Below are positions 22,341-32,860 of a DNA stretch of 64,000 nucleotides, piece after piece. The translations under genes were made by a program, and so were the position numbers. Within the stretch, counting starts at the first letter, position 1. Every line of letters begins with the position of its first letter. The notes beneath the pieces were generated by a model, which worked only from the letters and a program-made list of their open reading frames with translations, was not told the DNA's origin and did no database searches. The DNA is from Hetaerina americana (Eukaryota > Arthropoda > Insecta > Odonata > Calopterygidae), in NCBI GenBank assembly GCA_022747635.1, contig JAKTNV010000008.1:1281001-1345000 (forward strand). Reading direction: 5' to 3'.

Positions 22341-23040
22341 TTCAAGTAATCTACCGGTTAAGGTAGGTTTTTGGATGGACACAGCTACCAAATAAATATT
22401 TTGTGACTCCTGACAAAACACAACCCAGCAACCTACTCTACACCAACCTACTCTGCTCTGAGTATTGCCTCCCTTCATCCTGCCCAACATCCCTATCCTT
22501 TTCCTGCCATTTCCTCGTATGCTCTCCTCTAATACAGTCTTCAACATCCCACTGCCGATCAAAAATGGGCTTTTCATCCATTATCACTCTCTTCTTATGG
22601 TTCTTCCCAACAAACCCCTCTCCTCGCCCACCATACTCAGTACATCCTCATTTGTTTTCCTTTCGGTCCATTTCAACTTCTCCTTCTTCTCACATTTCAA
22701 AAGCCTCCAGTCTACGTCTATCCTCCTTATTCAATGACCACGTTTCCGCGCCTACGCTCCACATCAAAGAAAATTTTACGAATCTTTCCTCAACATCCTT
22801 ACTCAACGTCCCTGTCATCAACTCCCTCCTTGTGAAAGCCTCTTTGCCTAGCACAAGTCTTCTCCGTAAGTCCCTATTACTTTGACCATGTTGGTCCAAA
22901 ACACTTCCGAAATATGTAAACTGTTCCAACTGCTCTAGTTTTTGCCCTCCTATTTCAATGTTTATATTCGCCTTATCCTTTCTGGAAAATCGCAAACCTT
23001 TGGTTCAGTAATATTGATTCTCATCCGATATCTGTCGCAT
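22341..23040 (-). mobile_element. RTE-like LINE, copy C, 5'-truncated 3' part
   Basis: The frame 22690-22995 reads MRFSRKDKANINIEIGGQKL and QFTYFGSVLDQHGQSNRDLR, matching the RT thumb and C-terminal region of copy A. It continues with frameshifts through GMLKTVLEESI to the shared tail (ACCTACCTTAACCGGTAGAT) ending at 22341. It is truncated just after RT motif C and is inactive. Confidence 0.85.
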
Positions 23041-23059
23041 TATGCCTGAATATCAAGAC

Positions 23060-23335
23060 TCGAATAAAAAGCAACTGGAAACTTATGACTGGCGATGTTC
23101 CAGTTACTCCTCGAATCTAGGGAATCTTTTGAACTGAAGACGTGTGGAGCCATCGGAGAGCATTCTTCATCTTTGCAGCATGTGATTTCCCTGAAAGATC
23201 TAGTGCCGGAAAAATCAAAACACCTTGGGTGAAGCACACGGTGGTGCCCAGAGGAATCGAACCCGAGCCCTCAGGCCAGCAACCCACCACTCCACCCATT
23301 GGACTATCACAACGTGGCTTCACAAACAATTAGCA
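23060..23335 (-). mobile_element. tRNA-headed SINE
   Basis: On the minus strand the head shows an A-box-like TAGTCCAATGGGTGGA and a clear B box GGGTTCGATTCC. The body, with TTGATTTTTCCGGCACTAGA, is related to 2073-2240. It is transcribed, if at all, by RNA polymerase III, and has no coding capacity. Confidence 0.7.
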
Positions 23336-23735
23336 TTTTTTTAAATTTGCACCTGCATGAAATAAATAATCCCTGAATGAAAAACTTCCTGATGTAACTT
23401 CTGCAATAATTGGATGACACGACTTTTATTAGGACGTAGGCATGTCACGTGCCATCAAACGGTTCTCTTCTCTTGCGCCCTCTAGAGCATTTACGAGGGC
23501 GGTTCAATAAGTACCCGTGTTAGAAATGAAGAAACCATTTTTTCAAAAACATTTTTTTTTACTTTTCAACTTAGTCCCCTTTTAGAGAGATACACTTCTC
23601 CCAACGATCCGGCCATTTTTTTAACCCCTCCAAAAAATAGGGTTTGTCGAACTCTCCAAAACACGCCTCTGTCTCGGCGATAACTTCCTCGTTTGAGCTG
23701 ACTTTTTTCCCGCGAGACATATCCTCATGTTCTAC

Positions 23736-25374
23736 ATCTACATCAATTCCCTGCGAGCCACCAAAAAGGTGTTTGGCAGCGGGTGCAGCACCAGGAGAAA
23801 AGGGTAAGGGATGAGGGGGTTAGGGTTTTTCAAATGGAAGGGGAAAGGTGGGGGGAACTTGCAAAAAAAATGTATAAATATAATCGTATAACCATGCGCA
23901 GTCGCTATCTCGTAGGTTGATACTTATTATGTCGAGCCGACTACTACGGGATTTCGATTACAAGCATTCTCGTCTCTTATTGTTCTTGGTAAAAATGACC
24001 ATTTAAATCTGTCTGTCTTGCAGTCAATCTCTCTAATGTTATATTCGTGATCCCTCCGCCCATAATGCTTTGGGGTTAGTATTATGTTCTTGATGTCATC
24101 GGAAAGTGACCCATCTTCAAATGTTTTTAATAAGTTTAATCTATATTGTAAACGCCGCTGTGTAAGGGAATCCCAGCTTAAATTTTCTAGCAAAGTAGTT
24201 ACGCTACTGTCACTGCGGTCATAACAATTTTTGACAAATTTAGCCCCCCTCCGCTGAACTCGATCCAATTCCGAAATCAAATTAATCTCTTGAGGATCCC
24301 ATATACTGGCAGCATACTCTAGGTGGGGCCTGACTAGGACAAGAGAACATCGTTCCTTCACTTTGTCGTCGCATTTACCTAGCACTCTGTTTACAAATCC
24401 CAATTTTTTATTAGCACCACCGCATATTTCTCGTATGTGCTTTCCCCAGGACAGATCGTGAGTAATTGTTACACCCAAGTATTTAAAGGAATCTACCCTC
24501 GCGATTTCTGTTTGTTTCACTTTGTAACTAAATGGGGGGGTGTCACTCTTTTCCCAAAAATGTATTACTACGCATCTTTTCAAATTTAATTCCAATTGCC
24601 ATATATCGCACCAAGTCTGAATTGCATTTAGGTCGTTAGCTAACGCGACTCTGTCTTTGCGACTTCGAATGTAATCACCGCACGTCGTACTCGCATTGCT
24701 GTCAGCAAAAAGACGCAGCCTGCTATTAACCACGGCACTGAGAAGTCATTTATGTAAATAAGAAACAAGAGGGGACCTATGACACTTCCCTGTGGTACAC
24801 CCGACGTGACCTTGACAATATCGGATGATACACCGTCCAGGACGACTGTTTGAACGCGAATTTTAAAAAATTGTCTAATCCAGCATATAATACTCCCGTG
24901 TATTCCATAACTTTCCAAATTAGCGAGTAACTTGCAATGAGGGACTTTATCAAAAGCTTTTTTAAGATCTAGGAATATCGTATCAACTGGAATATTACTT
25001 TCACCGGAATGCATTATATCATGAACAAAGAGTGCGAGTTGAGTTTCTACCTTTACGGAACCCGTGTTGGTTATTAATCAATAAATCTTGGCTATCGAGG
25101 TACCTCATTATGGAACTAACAATTATGTGCTCAAGAATCTTACAGGAGATGGAGGTTAGCGATATTGGCCTATAATTACTGGGGTCCTCCCGGTCTCCAT
25201 TTAAAAATATGGGTGTCACAGAAGCTATCTTCCAGCCGCTTGGCACGCTTTCTTCTGCTAATTATTTCTTAAATATTACATTAAGATAAGGGGCAATTTC
25301 AGACGACAGCTCTTTATACACGCGAGCCGGTATCTCATCAGGTCCCGGGGATTTGTTGGGGTCGATATTTTTAA
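23736..25374 (-). mobile_element. CR1-like non-LTR retrotransposon, 5'-truncated
   Basis: It runs on the minus strand from KNIDPNKSPGPDEIPARVYK, near the RT start, to a 3' UTR ending ...TGATGTAGATGTAGA, a tail shared with 48440-48640 and 54280-54478. It is nested in the mariner at 23497-25577. The endonuclease and ORF1 are missing through 5' truncation. Confidence 0.85.
23927..25246 (-). pseudogene. CR1 reverse transcriptase, frameshifted
   Basis: Three consecutive pieces. 25019-25246 has PSNYRPISLTSISCKILEHI and [12 protein letters not shown]. 24640-25014 has [17 protein letters not shown] (motif A) and [20 protein letters not shown] (motif B). 23927-24733 has [11 protein letters not shown], then ANDLNAIQTWCDIWQLELN and SFKYLGVTITHDLSWGKHI, followed by the C-terminal block RPHLEYAASIWDP. 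Motif C should be FADD; here the second Asp is lost through an insertion that resembles flanking mariner sequence (24681-24701). Its role would be reverse transcription of the LINE RNA. It cannot be active. Confidence 0.87.
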
Positions 25375-25724
25375 GTTGACACTGCTCTTTTTCCATTTTA
25401 GCGAAAATCACGAAACACGTCGTACTCGCATTGCTGCCAAATCCAAACTAACCTTTAAATCAGTCTGAAATTTGTTTCACCGTCGTTTGATAGATGGCAG
25501 CACACGATGATAACATAAACCTCCCTCAGGAACGCCCTTTGTTGTCAAACACGGGTACTTATTGAACCGCCCTCGTATATAGCATTGAGTGTGACATGCT
25601 ACTTTTTATGTTAACTAGCACATAAGAGAATTAACAGAACACACTTCCAGGTCTAGTGCGAGATACTTTATTTGTTGCGTTGCCATAATACTAGAGCAAA
25701 AAGTGTACATATTTTCATTAGTTA

Positions 25725-26781
25725 TTCCGAAAGGAGCTCCTCCCGCAGGTGCGCCTCCCAGTGGTCCGATCGGACCTCCCGAAGGGCATCCTGTACCGCA
25801 ACGTTGAGCTCTGAGAGCTGCCTTCTCACATCCGCTGTACGATATTTCTGCCATTGGCGCCGCACGTAGTTTCGCCGCGCAATGAGGCCTCTAACCGCCG
25901 CTGGAATTGGAACCCGAAGATACGAGTTCCGATGTTCCTTTAGCGGTATCGAGGCCTTCATTGCGCCGTCTACTGCAGAGGTGAGGTGGCTGACAATTTG
26001 ATCGGCCATCTCCGGTGAAGTCGGCTCCAGTGGCTCTCTTGGCAGCTCCTCAGCGATGACGTTGTGGAAACTGCTCCAGTCGACCGACGACAGATCCAAT
26101 CGCCGGGTGGAAGACAGCACTGGGATTCGACTCCCCACTGCCAGGATGATCGGGTTGTGGTCCGACGACAGTTCCACGCATGTGTACAAACTCAGGGACG
26201 TCCTTACATTGTGAACAATCGCAGTGTCTAAAACGTCCCCTCGTTCGTGCGTGGGTATCGCCGGTCCTAAGATGGCCTTTTGCATCCGCTAGCTGACGCA
26301 GGGATTCTCCTCTCGGGTTCGAGGACCGTGAATTCCAAGTAGGATGCTTGGCATTCAGGTCCCCCAAGATGACCGATGGTCCGCTGTCCCCCGCAAGGTA
26401 CTGGATGAGATCCGGATCCCAAGGTTTCCCGGGTGGGAAATACAGAGATGAGACCCGGAGCCATCCTCCTCATGTCCGTACGTCCACCGAAACAGCCTCC
26501 GCATGCGGGTGAGAAATCTCTCTACATGCTCGCTGCTCGATGGACCTGTGGACGAGGATGGCCGCACCTCCTGATGTTCTAAGTCGTTGTCGCCTGGGAT
26601 CCCTGTCCGCCCTATAGATGGTCCAGCCAGGTAACCTCCAGGCGTCCGTTGGCCGAAGGTGCGTCTCATTGACAGCGGCGACTATGGCTCCCTTCTCCTG
26701 GAGGAACGCCCGTAATTCCTCGCGTCGGCGAAGAACTCCGTTGGCGTTCCATTGTGCAAGCAGGACGGGTAGTTCAGCCAT
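25725..26781 (-). pseudogene. Jockey-like ORF2 endonuclease, frameshifted
   Basis: It starts MAELPVLLAQWNANGVLRRR at 26781, with VNETHLRPTDAWRLPGW (the catalytic Glu of the ETH motif). After shifts near 26470 and 26360 it resumes at about 26367 with MGDLNAKHPTWNSRSSNPRG and from about 26285 with DVLDTAIVHN and ELSSDHNPIILAVGS. These are the GDxN, LD and SDH motifs of apurinic-type endonucleases. The linker ends ...EAHLREELLSE just before the break. No RT motif follows. Confidence 0.85.
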
Positions 26782-27478
26782 GGTTGGTGGAATTTCCGAT
26801 CCTGCTGCGCACCAGCTCTTCCAGGAGTGAGAGGAGAAGTTTGCCCTGCGTCGAGGTGACGAGTTTCTTCAAGGTGCATGCAATAACGGCAATGGTCTGC
26901 CATAATTCCTGGTCCTCTCTGTCTGGTTTCAGCGAGGACTCGGCGGAAACTGGAGACTTATCAGTTGATGTCCCCTCTCTCCGTTTTTCCTGTTTCTGCC
27001 TTGGTTTTTCGCCTTCTTCACTTGCCGTTTGGAGGGTGTTCCCAAGCGCCCTCTGGGTTGGCTTCGTAATGGCTTTTCCTTCTTCCCCGGTGGTGATCGG
27101 GGATTTCTTCTACTGCTTCTTTTTTTTCCGCTTCCCTTCGGAAGAAAAAGGAAGGGTCGCTTCCTTCGGAGGGAGGCTGTCGGGGTGTGACAAGTTCCCC
27201 TTGTTGGCCTCTCCTACGGCTGGCGCTGGTGGTGGTTCTCGGACCGCCTCAGCATCCCTGGGTGGATCTGTGATATCCACCTCCATGTTACCCTCTTCTC
27301 CGGAGACAGCCTGAACCTTGTCCTGAGAAGGGCACTTCAGGATTGCTCCGTAGGTTGTAGCGTGATCGACTTGTCGGAATGGTTTTTGTCCCGGTTCCGC
27401 TGCCGGTTTCTTGGGCGCCTGCTTCCCTGGTGCTGGCTTGCCTATCTCAATTTCGACCAAAATGCTCTTTCTCTTTTC
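26774..27478 (-). pseudogene. Jockey-like ORF1 (gag-like) C-terminal part
   Basis: The frame reads ILVEIEIGKPAPGKQAPKKP and continues through KCPSQDKVQAVSGEEGNMEV and a basic run KRKKKKQ. One in-frame TAG lies near 27109. Beyond it the frame stays open through ELWQTIAVIACTLKKLVTST to a stop at 26774-26776. It is rich in Pro, Lys and Glu, as the tail regions of LINE nucleic-acid-binding ORF1 proteins often are. No zinc knuckle is visible in the remaining part. Confidence 0.6.
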
Positions 27479-29706
27479 ATACCCCTAACTCGCCTAACTA
27501 ATATTCTCCCCCTAAAAAAATAAGTATACCAAGCAGCCAACATATTACTTTACCGAAATCAATACAATCTATGCAATGAAGTGGTAGCGCTAATCAGAGA
27601 ATCGTTTCAGCCAAAGGGCTACGATAAGGGAAAGTAAATCACGCATTTTACTTATAATTCCATTATAACATTTAATTCCATTGCATTCTTTATAGCCTCT
27701 CGCATTTAGAAATCACGTTCCATCTTCATTATACAATAGTGGACACATCCTGTATCTACTCCCTTCCAATGATACCATATGTTTATCTCAGCAATGATTA
27801 ATGATGAATAACTGCGATGGAAAAATATACTTGACTGAACAATTTTCAGGATATTAAATAATCTCTTAATAAATCAATCGCATGTTTAGCTGATCCAACC
27901 ACAATTTCGCACATTAACTTTCATGCTTTGGAATTCAGAAATCTGAAACATGTAATGGGTTCGCGAGTGCCAGTCATCCCTTTTCAATTTGCATGCCAAC
28001 GTTCATCCGTTCATAGAGAATTATACCCGTATTATACAGCATTTTCTGAAGAGACCAAGTCGAGAAGTTTACTGGGAAAATAAAAGCTAAGGTAATTTTT
28101 CAATTTGTTTCATAAATCGGCCAAATTAACAAACACTTCGTCCATCGTAACTGCTGAATTTTCCACCTCTTTGATTCTCGAAAACTTCAGTTCGACGAAC
28201 GACGATAGGCACGTATCTCAAGTCTCCAAACAAATCACTTCACAAATCTGCCAATCGAGGACGCCCATTCTAAAATCTCGGCGGAACCACGTGAACAGTA
28301 TGACGGAGGATGGAGACCATTTGCGTCATCTTTGGTGAAAGGATGGTAATTATTAAAAGCCTGATGGTTAAATGGCAACAGTTATTGGTCGCGGAATTCT
28401 GCTTGGGTGTTCATGGTTTTAGAAAGAAGAGTATTCCATAAGACTTTAGGCAAATAATTTCAATTTCTCACCAATATTTCAGTAAAGGGACTAATTGCAG
28501 GGTACATCGGTTCTGCTAGAGTTGACATTACTTATGGCTGCCCCCAGAAGCACTACATCTTTATTGTTTAAATAATTATTCCACAGTTCAAGGGAAGTTT
28601 CCGGTGAATACGGGGAATAAGCGTTTATAGACTCCTACACCTCGTTTAAAACATGACTAAATATAAACTCTATCGATCGGCATCACAGTAGACAACTCTT
28701 TAGATCCTCATACATAATTCCAGTCCCATTTCAGTACGCCGAACATATCTTAATCCTCCTAACATCCTCCCCTCCATCACAGTCTCCAATACTCCATCGC
28801 TACTCAACATCCTCTGAATCCAATGCACCTGCCTAAGTTAACAACAACGACATCCCCTTAATCCTAACAACTTCGTAATTTGCTATCCCTTTCTCCCGTT
28901 TTACTTTTGTCATCGATCTCACACTCATCTCAAAAGTCTTAATTTGTACTAATTCTCCCGGTTCAACGATCAACTATCCAAGTCGTACTATACTTAGCCC
29001 CATAAATAAATATTCACTAATCATTACTCTTACCTAATATAAATTCGAGGAAATTTTACATTCGCATCTATCACTCATATGCACTCACAATGACAGCAAT
29101 CCTTTCGATAACTAACTAACCGATAATTATTTAATCGTCGAAAATCTTACTTAATCACTTTCCAATTTGAACTAACTCCTATCTAGTCTTCCTCATGCCT
29201 TCCTCACCTCTACCTAGTCTTACTCATCCTTTTCTCACCTCTTCATAATCTTTCTCATGCCTTCCTCAGCACTATCTGGCCTTTCTCACGTCCACGTACA
29301 CGATAAAAGGAAGTGGGTAACTGATAACTGTCCCTCTGCCTAATACTACGTAAGCATTCCCATTCTCCAACCGCTGCTTGCACCTAAAACGTCTCGGACG
29401 TGGGCATTTGACAGGTTTCTGAGAAGTTACCTTTCCCTGAATTCTACTGCTTTCATCCCAAATACATTCATAAATTAACCAATTGACACAGCTAAACGCC
29501 TTCTAAGAATCCACCAGAACTTAATACATCCTGGATGGGTTGCACGACTTCTACAAGTAACAACGCTACATTGGAGCATCGTAAATATGTTTCGTGTTAG
29601 ATTACGAATTTTACAAAATAATATCAGACGAGTAATATCTCAAGAAAACCAGAAGTGTCGGAATTAAGTCATCCTTAGGATTTGAATTCGACCATTCACA
29701 GATAAA
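27479..29706. other. No gene seen, apart from a short LINE relic
   Basis: AT-rich sequence. On the minus strand at about 28735-28815, GMLSSDGVLETVMEGRMLGG resembles the C-terminal GSGMLKTVIEGRMLGKR of the RTE LINE, so an old copy may lie around 28700-29100. Nothing else is supported. Confidence 0.4.
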
Positions 29707-31002
29707 CAGGGTACGGCCCTTTAATCAGGACAAATGAAACTTTTGTGTAAAAGAAATTTCATTAAAGAAAAAAAAAATGAAAATCCTTTTACATACCAGT
29801 AGTGGTATCTGTCGAGAGAAGCATTACTCAATGTAATTACCCCCTTCAGATGCAATGACCGCCTCAAATCTTGTCCTGAATCGATCGCACGCACTCTTTA
29901 AAACAGAGCTGTCAATATATTAGCGAATGCTGTTACGATAGCGATGCGTAGAGATGCGACATCAGGGTACCTCATCTTATTCGTAACTCTTTCGACTACG
30001 CTGCAAACACACATAATAGTCGAGGGGGTTCAAGTCCGGGCTATTGGGGCGCCAGAACTCCTTTGACCAGAACACGTCAATGTTATCTAAGGGCCAGTTT
30101 TGGACTAAATGACTCGTGCGAGCTGGTGCAACGTCCTGTTGTACGGCATATTGTCTCCCCGAGGCCACAGTTACCATCCACGGTTCCACGACAGTCTTCA
30201 ACATTTGCAGAGAGACTTATTTTCTAATAGTTTGTTCCTTTGCAAATAAATGTCTTGGTATGATATTACCCTCACTGGACACAATACCTAGGACATCCCA
30301 CAATAGCCGGAAATTTTGCCCGAGCAACAATCGGGACGTCCTGGGGGTCGTGGGCGAGCCATCCATCATTTCTTCGTCTGATCTTTGCATCAACGGTGAA
30401 AATGATTTCATCCGAATAGAATCCGATTCGCCCCGCAGCTTAATTTTTTGGAGAACACAATAGCAGGTTGCAGTGAGCAATCCGCTTTGTTCTGCCTCAG
30501 ACATTGAACCTTTATTGGGTACGGCTTGTACTGAAGGTCCTCATCTGCCATCCGACGCGTTGTTCGCCCCCTAGCATTAACGTCTGACGCCAATTTCCTC
30601 AGCGATCGCCACGGGTCCTCTGAAATCAGAGCCTGAGCCTTCTGGACGACTGCCGCAGTTCGTGGCACACGTTTCCTTGAATGAGGTTACCTCACCGGGT
30701 TAGCGAAACCTTTCCATGACTTCTTCGAAGCATTATATTTAGCTACAATATCGTAAACATTTGATCTGAGTACTCAAAGAATCAAACTATTTCAACTAAG
30801 CGAACGCGCAGCGCGAACATTCGCCAATAGCGGCTCTTCGATTGTGCTCCGCACTTTTACGTAACATTTCGGCCATTTTGAGGTTATGACTGTTTACCAG
30901 ATGCCTATGGTTTCCAAGAACGCCAATCGCGACCTCCAGTGGAACTACAAAACGGCGGGATATTCAAATTGAAATTTGTCCGGATATAACCGCCGCACCC
31001 TG
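29707..31002 (-). mobile_element. Full-length DD37D mariner-type transposon
   Basis: 1296 bp between imperfect terminal repeats: left CAGGGTACGGCC...GGACAAAT at 29707, and right (minus strand) CAGGGTGCGGCGGTTATATCCGGACAAATT ends at 31002. TA follows the right end. The transposase runs on the minus strand. It is one of only three mariner copies here without a large central deletion; the others are at 32861 and 60247. Confidence 0.9.
29824..30668 (-). pseudogene. DD37D transposase, frameshifted
   Basis: It starts MPRTAAVVQKAQALISEDPW, with SLRKLASDVNARGRTTRRMA in the helix-turn-helix part. A shift at about 30410 leads to EIIFTVDAKIRRRNDGWLAH, after the first catalytic Asp. The second Asp is in AVQQDVAPARTSH, where the usual GAPAHTS is altered. 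The third is in SPDLNPLDYYV, exactly 37 residues after the second, which defines DD37D. The natural end is VIASEGGNYIE with a TAA at 29824-29826. Several frameshifts make it inactive. Confidence 0.88.
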
Positions 31003-31398
31003 TAGTTCAAAGTGCAGTAGAGCGTAATTCAAAATGTCATCCTATCCAACACCAACGTCGCGTCACCCATTGTGCTAAACTGTCGCAATTAATATGACTC
31101 CGGCTGTATGTTTAGCTTTGAGATTTTTATAAATCAACATCGTGTGTAACTCGATGACCTGGGGATAATTTATTTCAAAGATTGTTATTTTAAATCTATT
31201 TATTTTGGATGTGTCTTCAAGTATTCGCAATTAATCAACCAAAGCAATCATTCAACGCAAACCCAGAAAAAAGGTAATGAAAAAAACCTTTCCTTATCAT
31301 CAATGGGAAGCTCGATGATGGAGTGCATATTTATTGTTTACTGTACAGGAACACATTATAACTGCAACCTGAAAGAGTTACCAGGGATATTTTTTTAA
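31003..31398. other. No gene seen
   Basis: AT-rich spacer between the DD37D mariner and the RTE tail. Confidence 0.4.
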
Positions 31399-32244
31399 GG
31401 TAATCTACCGGTTAAGGTAGGTTTTTCGATGGACACAACTACCAAACAAATATTTTGTGACTACTAACAAAACACAACCCTAAATTCTACTCTACACCAG
31501 GTCCCTCTTCATCTCTGAGTACTTTCTTCCGCCCTTCATCCCGTCCAACATCCCTATCCTGTTCCTTCCCTTTCCTCTTTTGCCCAACATTCTACCCTCT
31601 ATCACAGTCTTCAACATCCCACTGCCGGTCAACACCCCCTTCATCCACTTTTCCTGCCTCCATAGGATTGCTCCCAACAAACCCCTCTCTTCGCCCACCA
31701 TACCAAGTACTTCCTCATTTGTTTTCTTCTCTGTCCATTTCACCTTCTCCATTCTTCTCCACACCCACATTTCAAAAGCCTCCAGTCTACGTCTATCCTC
31801 CTGCTTCAATGACCACGTTTCCGCGCCGTACATAGCTACGCTCCATATCAAAGTTTTTACGAGTCTTTTCTTAACATCCTTCCTCAAAGTCCCCGTCATC
31901 AACTCCCTCCTCCTCGTGAAAGCCTCTTTGCCTAGCGCAATTCTTCTCCTTACGTCCCTACTACTTTGACCGTGTTGGTCCAAAACACTACCGAGATACG
32001 TAAACTGTTCTACCTGCTCTAGTTTTTGCCCTCCTATTTTAATGTTAAGCTTGCCCTTTTTCTTTCTAGAAAATCGCATAACCTTTGTTTTATTAATGTT
32101 GATTCTCATCCCATACCTGTTGCACTGAATTTCCAATTCACTCAGCAATGCTTGCAGCCCCTTGGCTGACTGACAAACTAAAGCTTGGTCATCAGCAAAC
32201 CTAACTGATTTTACGAATTCCCCGCCCACTTTCATTCCTACCTC
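31399..32244 (-). mobile_element. RTE-like LINE copy D, 3' half
   Basis: It runs on the minus strand from the junction at 32244 (MKVGGEFVKSVRFADDQALV, RT motif C) to the shared 3' tail at 31399. It breaks at the same position in the element where the piece at 39486-41040 ends, with 29 bp present in both (32216-32244 and 39486-39514). I read the two as halves of one insertion (inference). Confidence 0.88.
31492..32235 (-). pseudogene. RTE copy D RT motif C to C-terminus (247 codons, open)
   Basis: An uninterrupted frame with FADDQALV at the start, TKVMRFSRKKKGKLN, EQFTYLGSVLDQHGQSSRDV, WSVAMYGAETWSLKQEDRRR and the C-terminal GSGMLKTVIEGRMLGKRGKG. It is better preserved than copy A. Motifs A and B are in the other half at 39578-40315. 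It is not a gene on its own. Confidence 0.9.
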
Positions 32245-32284
32245 TAGGAATGAAAGTGGGCGGGGAATTCGTAAAATCAGTTAG
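32201..32284. repeat. Perfect palindrome at the LINE break (40-bp arms)
   Basis: Arms 32201-32240 and 32245-32284 are exact reverse complements around CCTC. The left arm is LINE sequence. The right arm is an inverted duplicate of the same 40 bp and then stops abruptly. Confidence 0.97.
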
Positions 32285-32860
32285 AGGGGATATATTAAAA
32301 CTAATAATAATTACAGTACGAATATATGACGTCACGCAGCCTGCTTCCTCGTGAGGATTACCGTTGAAATCGAACGAAAGCATTGCCACTAGGGATGTAA
32401 AGAAATAGATCCAAATTATTTGTGACCTTAGACCACCACCAGAGAAATGTTTCCCAGGAGGGGACCAAATATTAAATACATCCAGGGGTGGACCAAGTGA
32501 CGAAATTCCAACGTCGAATTGCTTCCACTCGCAAATATCTCAAAAGAAAAATATTCGCCTGAGGTCATTTAGACCTAGAATAGCTATACTGGCCATGCTT
32601 CCATGCATGGCCGGTAACGACTGGCGAGTGGTGCTAAAACAAGTTCTGCAAGAAAATTAATATTCAATAACTCCATCAAAGAAGAAAAAAATAATATTTC
32701 TGCCAAAATCAATCAAAACATTATCCTCAATTTTATTTTACTGCGTCAATTATTCTGTCAGCCAATATTCCCCACAGTATTCGGTTGTAAAATCAAAGGT
32801 GCAGGGTTTTTGTAGAAGGATTCATTTTAGTCAAACAACAGTTCCTCAGCGTAATTACAT
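32285..32860. other. No gene seen
   Basis: AT-rich; no element recognised. Confidence 0.4.

Larger units (their letters stand above)
23497..25577 (-). mobile_element. Mariner interrupted by a CR1 LINE
   Basis: The terminal repeats are near perfect: ACGAGGGCGGTTCAATAAGT at 23497 and the reverse complement ending at 25577. On the minus strand the transposase would start at about 25403 (MEKEQC) and stops within about seven codons at the LINE junction. On the other side only the C-terminus remains (about 23560-23735: KKVSSNEEVIAETEACFGEF, LKKWPDRWEKCISLKGD). The catalytic middle is absent, so the element was already deleted or lost it with the LINE insertion. The LINE occupies about 23736-25374. 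Confidence 0.85.
25725..27478 (-). mobile_element. Jockey-like LINE lacking its RT and 3' end
   Basis: On the minus strand, the C-terminal part of ORF1 (to 26774) is followed by ORF2 with the endonuclease and a short linker. It then stops at about 25725 with unrelated sequence beyond. LINEs normally lose the 5' end, so loss of the 3' end is unusual. The 5' side is also truncated near 27478. ORF1 and ORF2 overlap by 8 nt (ATGGCTGA). Confidence 0.82.
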
